64,000 nt of DNA, taken from positions 84,617 to 148,616 of the forward strand of contig NZ_JAHFVG010000013.1 of assembly GCF_023264675.1 (NCBI RefSeq), given 5' to 3'. Origin of the DNA: Rhodococcus sp. (in: high G+C Gram-positive bacteria) (GTDB lineage: Bacteria > Actinomycetota > Actinomycetes > Mycobacteriales > Mycobacteriaceae). Shown piece by piece: positions 18,101-27,451 of this stretch (positions are counted from its first letter, which is position 1; every line of letters starts with the position of its first letter). The notes beneath the pieces were generated by a model. That model ran no database searches. It worked only from the letters and a program-made list of their open reading frames with translations, and was not told the DNA's origin. The position numbers were made by a program, and so were the translations under genes.

Positions 18101-19025
18101 GCCCTCGCCTACGACGGCGAGGCTGCGACTGATCGTCGTCGCCGTCGTCGGAGTCCGTCGAATCGGACTGCGCGTCGTTGCTGCCGGTGTCGTCGTCGTT
18201 CTTGTCGTCGTTCGTGTCCGCTTTGTTCTCGTGCAGGTCACGGTCTGCGGCGGGCTTCTTCGGGTCGGCATCCGTGGAGTGAGCTACCTCAGCCGAATCG
18301 ACAGCCGCGACCGAAGGTCCGGTGCCAGTCGATGCTGCGGTGCCGGTAGATGCTGCGGCGCCGGTCGATGCTGCGGCGCCGGTCGAGTCGGCGCTGCCCT
18401 CGCTGGAGGCTGGCTCAGCAGCCGGGCCTGCAGCTTTTCGGCTACGACGACGCTTCGGCGGTGCTTCCACTGCCGCTTCCGGCTGGAGGAACACCGGTGT
18501 GGCGAACGCGGCCCGCGGCGGTGCCGATGCATCGGGGTCGGCGCTGTCGCCGACATTCGACGTGGGTGCGGGCGCGGCCGCGGGTGTGGAGAACAAGCTG
18601 TTCTCCGGACCACTGTGTTTAGCCGGATCCACGTGTACGGGAGTGCCCGCACCGACTGGCGGCACCGGCACGACGGGCGCTGCGTCCGTCAGCAGCAGCG
18701 GCTCGTCGGCCGGAGCGGCCTCGACCGCAGGTGACTCGACTGCAGGTGACTCGACTGCAGCAGCGGCGCCTGCCCCCGCGAAAGCACTGTGCACGGTCTC
18801 GGCAACGTCGCGGCCGAGACTGGACTGAGCGCTGCGGGCTTCGATGCCGAGCTCACCGAGTTTGGCGAGCACCTGCTTGCTGGTGACGCCGATGATCTTT
18901 GCCAACGCGTGCACGCGTAAGCGGTCGGGGAACGTCGGAGTCACTCCTGCAGACGCACCCTCGTCACCTGCTGAACTTCCTGAGTTCGAATTCTGTACGT
19001 CTTCGGGCGGGGCTTGATCGGCCAC
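15159..19025 (-). CDS. rne: Ribonuclease E/G family endoribonuclease with IF2-like N-domain
   Basis: Main single-strand endoribonuclease of mRNA decay and rRNA/tRNA processing, 1288 residues. Order: an IF2_N-like helix domain (VHALAKIIGVTSKQVLAKLGEL, about 30-55); a disordered acidic and Arg-rich stretch to about 540 with Asp/Ser runs and an Arg9-10 run; an S1 domain (about 565-660, AAFVDIGRGRNGVLY); the catalytic DNase I-like domain (VVDVNTGKFTG; GGMIVVDFIDM); a Zn-link CEHCQG (about 950); and a disordered repeat-rich tail. The GTG at 19025 follows GAGGAG by 7 nt, which decides the start. Short in-frame tandem repeats lie in both disordered regions. Confidence 0.95.
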   Translation of the reverse strand: MADQAPPEDVQNSNSGSSAGDEGASAGVTPTFPDRLRVHALAKIIGVTSKQVLAKLGELGIEARSAQSSLGRDVAETVHSAFAGAGAAAAVESPAVESPAVEAAPADEPLLLTDAAPVVPVPPVGAGTPVHVDPAKHSGPENSLFSTPAAAPAPTSNVGDSADPDASAPPRAAFATPVFLQPEAAVEAPPKRRRSRKAAGPAAEPASSEGSADSTGAAASTGAAASTGTAASTGTGPSVAAVDSAEVAHSTDADPKKPAADRDLHENKADTNDDKNDDDTGSNDAQSDSTDSDDGDDDQSQPRRRRRGRRGRGRGRGDQSSDGNSDDESDDSSDSSSAGDDSDDAVDTAKRDAVTGDAVTADGTEVDAESDDSTDGDSEDKPTGERRSRRRSRSRSGSRAADSSDSDDSTESTDSTRSSDSDESEDTGAESSADDSEDDDQDGADGSSRRRRRRRRRRSSGDPASDAASSEDDPPNTVVHEREPRNKARNKDEVQGITGSTRLEAKRQRRRDGRDAGRRRPPILTESEFLARRESVDRVMVVREKSFPEQGETTQVAVLEDGVLVEHFVTSSASASMVGNVYLGRVQNVLPSMEAAFVDIGRGRNGVLYAGEVNWDAAGLGGNSRKIEQALKPGDQVLVQVSKDPVGHKGARLTTQLSLAGRYLVYVPGGSSTGISRKLPDTERKRLKEILREIVPSEAGVIIRTAAEGVSEEELARDVERLQAQWASIEEASAKAETGKGSQPQTLYEEPDLLVKVIRDLFNEDFVKLVIEGEKAWSTTSNYIETVAADMLPKLERHVAEPGQPDVFEAHRIDEQLAKALDRKVWLPSGGTLVIDRTEAMTVVDVNTGKFTGSGGNLEETVTRNNLEAAEEVVRQMRLRDIGGMIVVDFIDMVLESNRDLVLRRLTEALGRDRTRHQVSEVTSLGLVQMTRKKLGTGLVEAFSTTCEHCQGRGIIVHPFPVEAKQDDGARGGSQRGDSGSQRKRRGRDKAENPVSNATPSAQTGTPATEHHDHGADPSVKRAHPVALAMAAHHDEVVADVTPADVVDHNADGSVASDTKVIDAADVAAVQGEAVQGEAVQGETVQVEEAGSSEPSAPSRRGGRNGRRKASRPAAAAQHDPSASTEVPGDIVVPAVTTEPVVTTEPAVGTEPVVRPEPVVDESPTTDSAVLADSAVSADSAAASTDADASLPTAVEPSAEPPVAKARRGRRVARKAAAPTAEAPDAGAVFVIPATSEGASDASDSEAAPVTAPAFTQVDASDAVQEPPVGKPRRRRAAARPAGPPVDA
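15781..15825 (-). repeat. In-frame 15-bp tandem repeat (x3) in rne
   Basis: Three near-identical 15-bp units of the form CCCTGGACAGCTTCA. They encode the repeated pentapeptide VQGEA in the disordered C-terminal tail of RNase E. Confidence 0.7.
18321..18392 (-). repeat. In-frame 18-bp tandem repeat (x4) in rne
   Basis: Four 18-bp units of the form GGCGCCGGTCGATGCTGC, the last degenerate. They encode Ser-Thr-Gly-(Ala/Thr)-Ala-Ala repeats in the N-terminal disordered region of RNase E. Confidence 0.7.
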
Positions 19026-19569
19026 GTATGTCTCCTCGGGCCCCCGGGCGCGTCCACCCGATGTTCTGGTGTGACGCGGCCACGCGAGGGCAATCCTTGT
19101 GTTCTGACGCCGGGTTTCGGCGCCAGTTGGTCTGGTTTCGCTCCGAGCCCCGTGCACAGTCCACAGCGTGTGGCCGGTGCGCCGAGCGCGTTGCCTTGCT
19201 GGATGGCTTTTGTTATCCCGAGTCCGAGCGCCTGATCATCAAGCATGCCGAAGCGGTGGGGTCTTCCCACTCCGTCGGCAGCGATGACGGGCATCGCACT
19301 GCGGGTGTCATCCGGTTGCTTCCACGAGAACATCACGTGGGGTGACGTTCGATCGTGCTGAAACTTTCGTTTCGTGTGTTGCAAAGCCTGTAGGTACTGC
19401 AAAACTTGTCGGGTACTGCAATTTGTCGACGGTAGAACCGACGGTGTGAAAGCAACCTTCACGAGTATCCCACACCGAGGGTTGCCGACCCGCCACACCG
19501 CTGAAGATCGCATTGTCTTCCGGCGTGGCGGGCGTCGTCGACGATGCCTACTCGGGCGAAGCTACGAGG
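19026..19569. other. 544-nt non-coding region upstream of rne
   Basis: No convincing gene on either strand; the short open frames lack ribosome sites and family resemblance. It should contain the rne promoter and a long 5' leader, plus the 3' end of the ndk transcript. RNase E is known to control its own mRNA through the 5' leader in enterobacteria; whether that holds here is inference. Three imperfect TGCAA repeats lie at 19378-19431. Confidence 0.5.
19378..19431. repeat. Three imperfect 18-19-bp repeats upstream of rne
   Basis: Consecutive units begin TGTTGCAAAGCC, TACTGCAAAACTTGTCGG and TACTGCAATTTGTCGACGG. The common core is TGCAA, then TTGTCG in the last two. They lie about 355-405 bp upstream of the rne start. 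They could be protein-binding iterons; the function is unknown. Confidence 0.4.
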
Positions 19570-19983
19570 TCAGCCGAGAGCCGGGAACCACAGCGCGATC
19601 TCGCGATCGGCCGATTCGACGGAATCGGATCCGTGCACGAGGTTCTGCTGCCCGTCCAGCGCGAGGTCGCCTCGAATGGTGCCGGGAACGGCTTTCTCCA
19701 CCGGATCGGTCCCGCCGGCGATCTGGCGGAATGCGGCAATAGCGCGCGGTCCTTCGAGGACGGCGGCGACAACCGGTCCCGAGGTGATGAAGTCGAGCAG
19801 AGCCGGAAAGAACGGCTTGCCTTCGTGTTCGGCGTAGTGGGCACTGGCCAGGTCGAGTGGAACGGACTTGAGCTCGAGTGCTGCGATGCTCAGTCCCTTC
19901 TTCTCGACGCGGCCCAGTATCTCCCCTACGTATCGGCGGGAAACTCCGTCTGGCTTGATCAGTACAAGGGTGCGCTCGGTCAC
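19570..19983 (-). CDS. ndk: Nucleoside diphosphate kinase
   Basis: Transfers the gamma-phosphate between nucleoside triphosphates and diphosphates through a phospho-histidine. The 137 residues match the family length. The active-site signature [16 protein letters not shown], with the catalytic His, is at about 113-128, and [13 protein letters not shown] opens the chain. It starts at a GTG with TACGCT (minus strand, 19997-19992) 8 nt before it, so the transcript may be leaderless. It lies between DUF4233/folC and rne as in M. tuberculosis (Rv2445c). Confidence 0.97.
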   Translation of the reverse strand: MTERTLVLIKPDGVSRRYVGEILGRVEKKGLSIAALELKSVPLDLASAHYAEHEGKPFFPALLDFITSGPVVAAVLEGPRAIAAFRQIAGGTDPVEKAVPGTIRGDLALDGQQNLVHGSDSVESADREIALWFPALG

Positions 19984-20051
19984 GACACCAGAGCGTAGTG
20001 GACGGGAATCGGGCGCCGTCGGCCAGTACTCGACGCCCCGGCGCCGGTAGG

Positions 20052-20456
20052 TCAGTCCCGCTGGCCGTAGAGCATGCCTCGGTCGATTCGACGGGTGATG
20101 TCACGGCGCAGGTAGATCAGGTAGATCCATACGGCTCCGAAGATCACCCCGACGATTCCGATGGACAGGTGAATGAAGACGCCCAGGAGAACGAGCACCT
20201 GGATGGTGATGTTGACCTGCATGGCCTGGGGGCGCCCCTGCATTCCGCACGCCAGAACCATCAGGATGGCCAACGCCACGATGTAGACGGTGGAGAACCA
20301 CGTGAGGCCGCCGCCGACGGTGGACACCACGGGTAGCGCCAGCAGGATGACGATCATCTCCAGAATGAGCGTTCCGGAGCAGACCCCTCGGAAGCCCTTC
20401 CATGGGTCGTTCGTCGGCGGTTTGAACGCTGGATGGTCCTGAGCTTCCTCGCTCAT
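20052..20456 (-). CDS. DUF4233 membrane protein
   Basis: A 134-residue protein with three or four hydrophobic segments and a charged C-terminus ([15 protein letters not shown]). Proteins of this family (Rv2446c-like) sit directly after folC in actinobacteria; no function is established. Its start overlaps the folC stop by 4 bp (ATGA), so the two are co-translated. That coupling suggests a role tied to folate or to the membrane supply of a folate step, but this is only context. Confidence 0.88.
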   Translation of the reverse strand: MSEEAQDHPAFKPPTNDPWKGFRGVCSGTLILEMIVILLALPVVSTVGGGLTWFSTVYIVALAILMVLACGMQGRPQAMQVNITIQVLVLLGVFIHLSIGIVGVIFGAVWIYLIYLRRDITRRIDRGMLYGQRD

Positions 20457-21877
20457 ACTGGGTCCTTTCCGAACAAAGTCCTCGCAGCGCCTGCGGTGAC
20501 GACGGAACCGGTGACGACCACTCCGGCCCCCGACACCGCTTCTCCGGGATCGGCGACCTCCTCGGCGAGTCCGATCGCGGTCTCGAGAGCGTCGGCCAGC
20601 GTGGACGCGACCACGACTCGCTCGTCACCGAACTTGGCCACGGCCAGGTTCGCCAACTCCTCGACGTCCATTGCCCGAGGCGAACCGTTGTGCGTGACGA
20701 CGATCTCGTCGAATACCGGTTCGAGCACGGAGAGCATCTGCTCGACATCCTTGTCGCCCATCACGCTGACGACGCCTACCAACTTACGAAAATCGAATTC
20801 TTCGGCGAGTGTGGCCGCCAGCGCCCGCGCGCCGTGCGGGTTGTGCGCCGCATCGAGAAACACCGTCGGCGCGTTCCTGACGCGTTCGAGCCGGCCGGGA
20901 TTGACGATGGACGCGAATGCCGCGCGGACGATGTCCGCATCGAGCTGACGATCAGGGCCTGCTCCGAAGAACGCTTCGACCGCCGCGAGTGCAAGCGAGG
21001 CATTGAGTGCCTGATGCTCGCCGTGCAGTGGCAGGAAGATGTCGCTGTACACGCCGCCGAGGCCCTGCAACTCCAGCTGCTGTCCGCCGACGGCAACTTG
21101 CCGGGCCAGGACACGAAACTCCGAGCCCTGCCGTGCGACGGCTGCATCCGCCTCGACCGCAGCGCGGAGCAGGACCTCGGTGACCTCGGGCTTCTGCTCC
21201 GCGATGATCGCGACGGTGTCGCGTGGATCGAGCCGCTCCGGGGATCGCTTGATGATCCCGCCCTTCTCGGCTGCTATTCCGGCAAGGTCGCTGCCGAGGA
21301 ACTCGACGTGATCGATGTCGATCGGTGTGATCACCGCGACCTCGCCGTCGACGACGTTCGTGGCATCCCAGCGTCCACCGAGGCCGACCTCGACCACGGC
21401 TACCTCGATCGGTGCTTCGGCGAATGCTGCGAAGGCCATCGCCGTGGTGACCTCGAATTTGCTCATTCGTGGGCCGCCAGCAGCTTCGGACTGTCGATCG
21501 ACCATCTCGACGAACGGGGCGATCTCGTTGTAGGTGTCCACGTAGAGCCGCGGAGAGATCGGCGCACCGTCGATACTGATCCGCTCGGTCGCCAGCTGCA
21601 GGTGCGGGCTCGTCGTCCTGCCGGTTCGGCGGTGAAAATGCGTCAACAATGCGTCGATCATGCGCGTCACCGAGGTCTTGCCGTTCGTCCCGGCTACATG
21701 GATCGACGGGTACGCCTTCTGCGGCGAACCGAGCAGGTCCATCAGCGCGGCGATGCGTGCCGTACTCGGCTCGATCTTGGTTTCCGGCCAGCGCGTGTCG
21801 AGATCGGCCTCGACGAGCACGAGCTCGGCGAGGTCGACCGGATCGGGTTGCACAGGAGTCGAACCGAACTCGGACAC
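20453..21877 (-). CDS. folC: Folylpolyglutamate synthase / dihydrofolate synthase
   Basis: Adds glutamate to dihydropteroate and extends the polyglutamate tail of folates, using ATP. The 474-residue Mur-ligase-type enzyme shows the P-loop GTNGKTS (63-69), the TSPHL loop after it, the GLGGRWDATN motif and DAAHNPHG near the C-domain. The GTG at 21877 overlaps the valS stop by one base (TAGTG), which fixes the start. Ends in a 4-bp overlap with the DUF4233 gene. Confidence 0.95.
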   Translation of the reverse strand: MSEFGSTPVQPDPVDLAELVLVEADLDTRWPETKIEPSTARIAALMDLLGSPQKAYPSIHVAGTNGKTSVTRMIDALLTHFHRRTGRTTSPHLQLATERISIDGAPISPRLYVDTYNEIAPFVEMVDRQSEAAGGPRMSKFEVTTAMAFAAFAEAPIEVAVVEVGLGGRWDATNVVDGEVAVITPIDIDHVEFLGSDLAGIAAEKGGIIKRSPERLDPRDTVAIIAEQKPEVTEVLLRAAVEADAAVARQGSEFRVLARQVAVGGQQLELQGLGGVYSDIFLPLHGEHQALNASLALAAVEAFFGAGPDRQLDADIVRAAFASIVNPGRLERVRNAPTVFLDAAHNPHGARALAATLAEEFDFRKLVGVVSVMGDKDVEQMLSVLEPVFDEIVVTHNGSPRAMDVEELANLAVAKFGDERVVVASTLADALETAIGLAEEVADPGEAVSGAGVVVTGSVVTAGAARTLFGKDPV

Positions 21878-24546
21878 TACTTCCCCATCGTTTCGAGTCG
21901 AACGTTGATCCGCGCGATCTCCTCGGTGGCAATCTGCTGACGACTGCGGATCTTGTCCACGACGGCATCGGGCGCTTTCGCCAGGAACGCTTCGTTGCCC
22001 AGTTTGCCTGTGGTCTGCGCCAATTCCTTCTCGGCAGCAGCCAGATCCTTGACCAGCCTTGCGCGTTCGGCAACGAGATCGACGGTTCCGGATGTGTCGA
22101 GTTCGACGGTGACCGTTGCACTGGTCAAACGAACCTCGACCGACGCTGTGGCGGTGAAATCGTCTCCCGGTTCGGTGAGCTTTGCCAGCGCACGGGTCGC
22201 GGGCACCTGCGCGAGCAGGTCGGCCTCGTCGATGGCGACGAGCTTGGCGGCCACCTTCTGCGACGGCTTGAGCCCCTGGTCGCTGCGGAAGCGTCGGACC
22301 TCGGTGATCAACTTCTGCATGTCCGAAATACGTCGTGCAGCAACAGGATCCACCACTGCCGCCGACGCCTCGGGCCACGCGGCGATCACGACGGACTCAC
22401 CACCGGTGAGCACCTTCCACAGCGTTTCGGTCACGAACGGAATCACCGGATGGAGCAGCCGCATGAGGGCATCGAGCACGTTGCCCAGAACGCCTCGCGT
22501 CGCCTCGGCCGCACCCTCGTCGGAGAACTGGACTTTCGCGATCTCCAGGTACCAGTCGCACACCTCGTCCCACGCGAAGTGATACAGCGCTTCGCATGCC
22601 TTGCTGAACTCGAATCGCTCGAATGCCGTATCCACCTCCGCGCGAACATGATCGAGGCGATCGAGAATCCAGCGGTCCGCATCGGTCAGAGCGGAACGAT
22701 CTGGAAGCTCTGCCGGCGCAGCACCGTTCATCAACGCGAACTTGGTGGCGTTGAACAGCTTGTTCGCGAAGTTGCGCGACGACTGCGCATGGTCTTCTCC
22801 GACGGAGAGATCGGCGCCCGGGTTGGCTCCGCGAGCGAGTGTGAAGCGCAATGCATCCGCGCCGAATTGATCGACCCAGTCGAGCGGATCGATGCCGTTG
22901 CCCTTCGACTTGGACATCTTCTTGCCGAACTGATCTCGGACGAGGCCATGCAGGAACAAGTCCTTGAACGGAACCTGTCCAGGGTTTTCCCCTGCGTTGA
23001 CCGACGCATCGCCTGCGACGTATGTGCCGAACATCATCATGCGAGCGACCCAGAAGAACAAGATGTCGTAACCGGTGACGAGCACGGACGTCGGGTAGAA
23101 CTTGGCGAGATCGGCGGTCGCGTCAGGCCAGCCCATCGTCGAGAACGGCCACAGTCCCGAGGAAAACCATGTATCCAGAACGTCGGGATCCTGCACCCAT
23201 CCCTCGGGGGCGGTCTCACCCGGGCCGAGGCACACGGTTTCACCGTCGGGGCCGTACCAGATCGGAATGCGGTGACCCCACCACAGTTGCCGAGAGATGC
23301 ACCAGTCGTGCATGTTGTCGATCCACGCGAACCAGCGCGGTTCCTGGCTGGCCGGATGAATGACCGTGTCACCGCTTCGGACTGCGTCACCGGCCGCCTT
23401 CGCGAGACCGTCGACCTTGACCCACCACTGAAGGGACAGGCGCGGTTCGATGGATTCGCCGCTGCGCTCGGAATGGCCAACGCTGTGCAGGTACGGCCGC
23501 TTCTCGGCGACGACACGACCCTGTTCGGCCAGCGCCTCCCGGATCTTGACTCTGGCCTCGAATCGATCGAGACCGTCGAATTCGGTTCCGGAGTTCGCGA
23601 TTCGACCTGTCTTGTCCATGATCGTCGGCATCGGCAGGTTGTGCCGCACGCCCATCTCGAAGTCGTTGGGGTCGTGAGCGGGCGTGATTTTCACTGCGCC
23701 CGTACCGAACTCGGGGTCCACGTAGTCGTCGGCGATGATCGGGATCGCGCGGCCCGTGAACGGGTGTTCCAATGTGGTTCCGACGAGGTGCTTGTAACGC
23801 TCGTCCTCGGGATGGACCGCGACGGCCGTGTCACCGAGCATCGTCTCCACACGAGTGGTGGCGACGATGACGTGTGGCTCGTCGTCCTTCAGGGATCCGT
23901 AGCGCAGCGAGACGAGCTCGCCCTCGACGTCCTCGAACTTGACCTCGATATCGGAGATCGCAGTCTGCAACACCGGGGACCAGTTGACGAGACGCTCGGC
24001 GCGATAGATCAGTCCGTCGTCGTACATGCGCTTGAAGATGGTCTGGACGGCACGCGAGAGACCGTCGTCCATCGTGAAGCGCTCGCGGCTCCAGTCGACG
24101 CCGTCGCCGATGCGGCGCATCTGACCGCCGATGGTGCCACCCGACTCGCGCTTCCAGTCCCAGACCTTGTCGATGAACAGCTCGCGACCGAACTCTTCCT
24201 TGGTCTTGCCGTCCACGGCCAACTGCTTCTCGACGACGGATTGCGTCGCAATTCCGGCATGATCCATTCCGGGCAACCACAGCACCTCGAAGCCGAGCAT
24301 CCGCTTACGACGGCTGAGCGCATCCATCAACGTGTGATCCAACGCGTGGCCCATGTGCAGGCTGCCTGTGACGTTCGGAGGCGGCAGCACGATCGAGTAC
24401 GGCGGCTTGCCGCTGCTCGGGTCGGCCTCGAAGTAACCGGCGTCCACCCAGCCCTGATACAGCTCCGCCTCTACCTCGCTGGGGTCCCAGCTCTTGGGCA
24501 GGTCTTGGGCTGGGTTGGCTGGGGTCTCTGGTGCTGAACTGGTCAC
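21877..24546 (-). CDS. valS: Valyl-tRNA synthetase
   Basis: Charges tRNA-Val with valine. A full-length class Ia synthetase of 889 residues with HMGH (64-67) and KMSKS (about 543-547), a CP1 editing domain, the anticodon-binding domain, and the C-terminal coiled-coil arm of ValS (about 815-885, rich in Glu, Lys and Ala). It starts at a GTG, and a TAGAAT box lies 6 nt before it. First gene of the valS-folC-DUF4233 operon. Confidence 0.97.
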   Translation of the reverse strand: MTSSAPETPANPAQDLPKSWDPSEVEAELYQGWVDAGYFEADPSSGKPPYSIVLPPPNVTGSLHMGHALDHTLMDALSRRKRMLGFEVLWLPGMDHAGIATQSVVEKQLAVDGKTKEEFGRELFIDKVWDWKRESGGTIGGQMRRIGDGVDWSRERFTMDDGLSRAVQTIFKRMYDDGLIYRAERLVNWSPVLQTAISDIEVKFEDVEGELVSLRYGSLKDDEPHVIVATTRVETMLGDTAVAVHPEDERYKHLVGTTLEHPFTGRAIPIIADDYVDPEFGTGAVKITPAHDPNDFEMGVRHNLPMPTIMDKTGRIANSGTEFDGLDRFEARVKIREALAEQGRVVAEKRPYLHSVGHSERSGESIEPRLSLQWWVKVDGLAKAAGDAVRSGDTVIHPASQEPRWFAWIDNMHDWCISRQLWWGHRIPIWYGPDGETVCLGPGETAPEGWVQDPDVLDTWFSSGLWPFSTMGWPDATADLAKFYPTSVLVTGYDILFFWVARMMMFGTYVAGDASVNAGENPGQVPFKDLFLHGLVRDQFGKKMSKSKGNGIDPLDWVDQFGADALRFTLARGANPGADLSVGEDHAQSSRNFANKLFNATKFALMNGAAPAELPDRSALTDADRWILDRLDHVRAEVDTAFERFEFSKACEALYHFAWDEVCDWYLEIAKVQFSDEGAAEATRGVLGNVLDALMRLLHPVIPFVTETLWKVLTGGESVVIAAWPEASAAVVDPVAARRISDMQKLITEVRRFRSDQGLKPSQKVAAKLVAIDEADLLAQVPATRALAKLTEPGDDFTATASVEVRLTSATVTVELDTSGTVDLVAERARLVKDLAAAEKELAQTTGKLGNEAFLAKAPDAVVDKIRSRQQIATEEIARINVRLETMGK

Positions 24547-24552
24547 CGGTCG

Positions 24553-24558
24553 ATTCTA
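24553..24558 (-). promoter_or_regulatory. -10 box (TAGAAT) for leaderless valS
   Basis: On the minus strand TAGAAT is separated by 6 nt from the valS GTG. No Shine-Dalgarno sequence is present. No T-box leader fits in such a short space. Confidence 0.55.
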
Positions 24559-24595
24559 GTGGTCATCCTCGTGGGCTCCGACAGCCCCTTTTGCT

Positions 24596-26596
24596 TCAGG
24601 CTCTCCCCAGCGTGTCCGGCAACGCGACGGTCTCGCCCAGCACGTGCTCGGCCAGGAACGCCACGACCACCTCGTACCAGATTCTGGCGTGCTGGGGTGT
24701 CAGAACCCAATGGTTCTCCGACGGGAAGTACAGCAGGCGGTGATCGGTCTTGCCCTCGTCGTCAGCGGGTAACCCCGACTCGCTCAGCAGCTCGTACCAG
24801 AGCCTGAGACCTTCGCCGATCGGGACGCGATAGTCCTTGTCTCCGTGTATTACGAGCATCGGCGTGACGATGTCCGCGACGTAGAGATGTGGTGAATTCT
24901 CCACGGCCATCTCGGGCGACATCTCCCGCTGCCAGTAGTAGGCGACGTCGGTGGTCGGTCCGAACTGATCGAGCGCCCAGAGGCTGGCGTGGCTGACGAT
25001 CGCAGCGAACCTGTCGGTGTGCCCCGCGATCCAGTTGGCCATGTAACCGCCGAAGGATCCGCCCATCGCGGCAATTCTCGACGAATCGATCTCGGGTAAC
25101 TCGACGGCCACGTCGGTGATGGCCATCAGGTCGGTGAAGGGTTCGCTGCCCCATCTCCCCCAGCCGCGTTGCACGAAGTCCTGCCCGTATCCGGTGGACA
25201 AGGCCGGATCCGGAAGCAGCACGGCATATCCCTTCGCCACCAACAGCCACGGGTTCCAGCGCCACGACCACGTGTTCCACGAGCCGAGTGGTCCGCCGTG
25301 TACCCACAGCACGAGAGGCGCCTTCGCCGACTCCGACGCCCCTGACGGAAGCGCGAGCCAGGACCGAACCGTGGAACCGTCCAGCGCGGTCGCCTCGATC
25401 TCGGCGAGGGTCCCCGGCAGGCTCGGCAATTCTGCGGCTAGCCGGAGTTGCGTGATCTCGCCGGTTGCCGCGTCGATCCGGACCGGGTGCGGCGGTGCGG
25501 CATACGACGCCTCGAGCGCGAAGATCGAGCCGTCGGCAGCGGCGTGCACGTGGGAGTACGCACTGTCGGTCTCGGTGAGCTTGGTGGCTGTGCCTGCGCG
25601 AACGACGAAGATCGGCGCCCGCCCGTTGTCGTCCGCGATCACCAGGACACCTGATCCATCGGGCAGCCACCGCGGATCGGCGGGCCATCGATCCCACCCG
25701 GGAGCCTGCTCGGTCACCACCCCGTCCGCGAACGAATACTGCTGCAACGTCATCGACGGTGCTTCGTCCGGCGTCGACACCGTTTCGCGAACGAACACCA
25801 CCCGAGAGCCGTCGGGGGAGATGGCCGGCGAACCGAGATCGGCATCTTCGTCGTCGACGAGAACGATGCGTTCTCCCGACCTCACGTCGATTCTGACCAG
25901 TACCGTCCTCGACGTGGCCAGCATGCCGGGGACGGTCCAGGTGGAGACGACGAAAGTTCCGTCGGCGCTGATGTCGTAGGCGGCCTCGTGCAGCGCCGCA
26001 GCCGCCTTCGCGGTGATTCGCCGAACCGGTTGTTCGTCTCCCCCGGCGTACAGGTGCGGAGTCGCGGGGCCGAGATCGTGATCCCAGTACCGCACGGGAT
26101 AGCCACTGTGAAGTACGGCGCCGATCTTGCCGTCCTTGCGCAACACACGAATTCGCTCATCGTCCTCGTCCGTGGCCGCCGCCGGAAATACATCGGACGC
26201 GGCCAGGAACGTGTCGGCTGCCGCTGCGGTCCGGATGCCGGAGAAGCCCGCTCCGCGCGCAGCGATCAGCCTGGCCTCACCCGAATCGCGCGGCAGCGAC
26301 CACACGGCCGAGGAGTCGTCGTCGCTCGACGCGCGCCGCAGGAACAGCAGCTCACCGGATGCGTCGAACACGGGGCCGCTCGCTCCGCCTTCGTTCCACG
26401 TCAGACGTCTCGCCACGGCGGCGCCGGTCACGTCGACGGCCCAGAGGGCACTGACGTATTTGGTTCCGTCGGCGGACGGCTCCGAGATGGCCACCACAGC
26501 CCGGGAACCATCCACGGACACCGCGAGATCCGACACTCGTGGCGCGGCAACGTACTGCCCGAGGTCGAAAAAGATCCCGTTCGATTCTCCCGACAT
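24596..26596 (-). CDS. S9-family serine peptidase (acylaminoacyl/prolyl oligopeptidase type)
   Basis: A 666-residue peptidase with an N-terminal beta-propeller (about 1-400; repeats such as SPAISPDGSRVVFV) and a C-terminal alpha/beta-hydrolase. The nucleophile is in GGSFGGYM (about 510), the Asp in HGDKDYRVP and the His in SENHW. WVHGGPLGSW supplies the oxyanion region. There is no signal peptide, so it is likely cytoplasmic, trimming short peptides or removing blocked N-termini. GGAG lies 9 nt before the ATG. It is separated from valS by 49 bp on the same strand. Confidence 0.92.
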   Translation of the reverse strand: MSGESNGIFFDLGQYVAAPRVSDLAVSVDGSRAVVAISEPSADGTKYVSALWAVDVTGAAVARRLTWNEGGASGPVFDASGELLFLRRASSDDDSSAVWSLPRDSGEARLIAARGAGFSGIRTAAAADTFLAASDVFPAAATDEDDERIRVLRKDGKIGAVLHSGYPVRYWDHDLGPATPHLYAGGDEQPVRRITAKAAAALHEAAYDISADGTFVVSTWTVPGMLATSRTVLVRIDVRSGERIVLVDDEDADLGSPAISPDGSRVVFVRETVSTPDEAPSMTLQQYSFADGVVTEQAPGWDRWPADPRWLPDGSGVLVIADDNGRAPIFVVRAGTATKLTETDSAYSHVHAAADGSIFALEASYAAPPHPVRIDAATGEITQLRLAAELPSLPGTLAEIEATALDGSTVRSWLALPSGASESAKAPLVLWVHGGPLGSWNTWSWRWNPWLLVAKGYAVLLPDPALSTGYGQDFVQRGWGRWGSEPFTDLMAITDVAVELPEIDSSRIAAMGGSFGGYMANWIAGHTDRFAAIVSHASLWALDQFGPTTDVAYYWQREMSPEMAVENSPHLYVADIVTPMLVIHGDKDYRVPIGEGLRLWYELLSESGLPADDEGKTDHRLLYFPSENHWVLTPQHARIWYEVVVAFLAEHVLGETVALPDTLGRA

Positions 26597-26665
26597 GTCG
26601 CATCGCTCCTAGAACTCGCCGCTACCGACCGAAGGTCGATGCTACTGACGAGTGCATCGGCGAGC

Positions 26666-27451
26666 TCAGCTCGGCCCGAGATCCTCGCGTAGCTGGGCGA
26701 GCGTTCGCGCGAGGATTCGCGACACGTGCATCTGGGAGATGCCCATCCGCTCGGCGATCTGAGTCTGCGTCATCGATCCGAAAAAGCGCAGGACAACAAT
26801 TTGCCGTTCACGCTCGGGAAGCTTCTCCAGAGCCGGACGCACGGTGAGGTAGCTCTCCATCTTCTCGAGCTCGGGATCCGCGGCCCCGAGGGTGTCCATC
26901 AAAGGTAGGCGGTCGTCGCTCACCACCGAATCGACCGACACGGTCTGGTAGGCACTGCGAGCGAGAAGCGCTTGCGACGCCTCCTTCACGTCGATGTCGA
27001 GCTCGGCTGCGATCTCACTCGCGGTCGGCGCGCGGCCGAGTTTCTGCGACAGCGTGCCGACCGCTCCGGAGATCATCGAGTTGAGCTCCTTCATGCGGCG
27101 AGGCACCCGTACGGACCAGCCCGCGTCACGGAAGTAGCGGCGCGCTTCACCCATGATGGTCGGCACCGCGAACGAGACGAAGTCCGAACCACGTTCGATG
27201 TCGAATCTGTCCACGGCATTCACCAGCCCGAGGCGAGCCACCTGCAACAGATCTTCGTGCGCCTCACCTCGTCCACCGAAACGACGAGCGATGTGCTCGG
27301 CGAGGGGAAGGCATCGCGTGATGATTCGATCACGCAGGACCTGTCGCTGGGGAGAGTCCTCGGGAAGAGTCTGCATCTCCTGGATCAGAGGTACTACTTC
27401 GCTGTAGTCGTCCGACTGACGCCGAGTCGGTTTTGCGTGCGGAGCGGGCAC
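26666..27451 (-). CDS. sigF: SigF/SigB-family alternative sigma factor
   Basis: A 261-residue group 3 sigma factor of the SigB/SigF/SigG type, directing general-stress or stationary-phase transcription. Region 2 is visible (EDLLQVARLGLVNAVDRFD...FVSFAVPTIMGEARRYFRDAGW), as are region 3 (RAPTASEIAAELDI) and the region 4 helix-turn-helix (TQTQIAERMGISQMHVSRILARTLAQLR). The GTG start overlaps the rsbW stop by one base (TAGTG), the usual anti-sigma then sigma order. The sub-type name is by analogy with mycobacterial SigF. Confidence 0.9.
   Translation of the reverse strand: MPAPHAKPTRRQSDDYSEVVPLIQEMQTLPEDSPQRQVLRDRIITRCLPLAEHIARRFGGRGEAHEDLLQVARLGLVNAVDRFDIERGSDFVSFAVPTIMGEARRYFRDAGWSVRVPRRMKELNSMISGAVGTLSQKLGRAPTASEIAAELDIDVKEASQALLARSAYQTVSVDSVVSDDRLPLMDTLGAADPELEKMESYLTVRPALEKLPERERQIVVLRFFGSMTQTQIAERMGISQMHVSRILARTLAQLREDLGPS

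Noticed and set aside
19026..19157. 44-codon N-terminal extension of RNase E
   Set aside because: The GTG at 19025 has an ideal GAGGAG site and the extension is Arg-rich with no family similarity.
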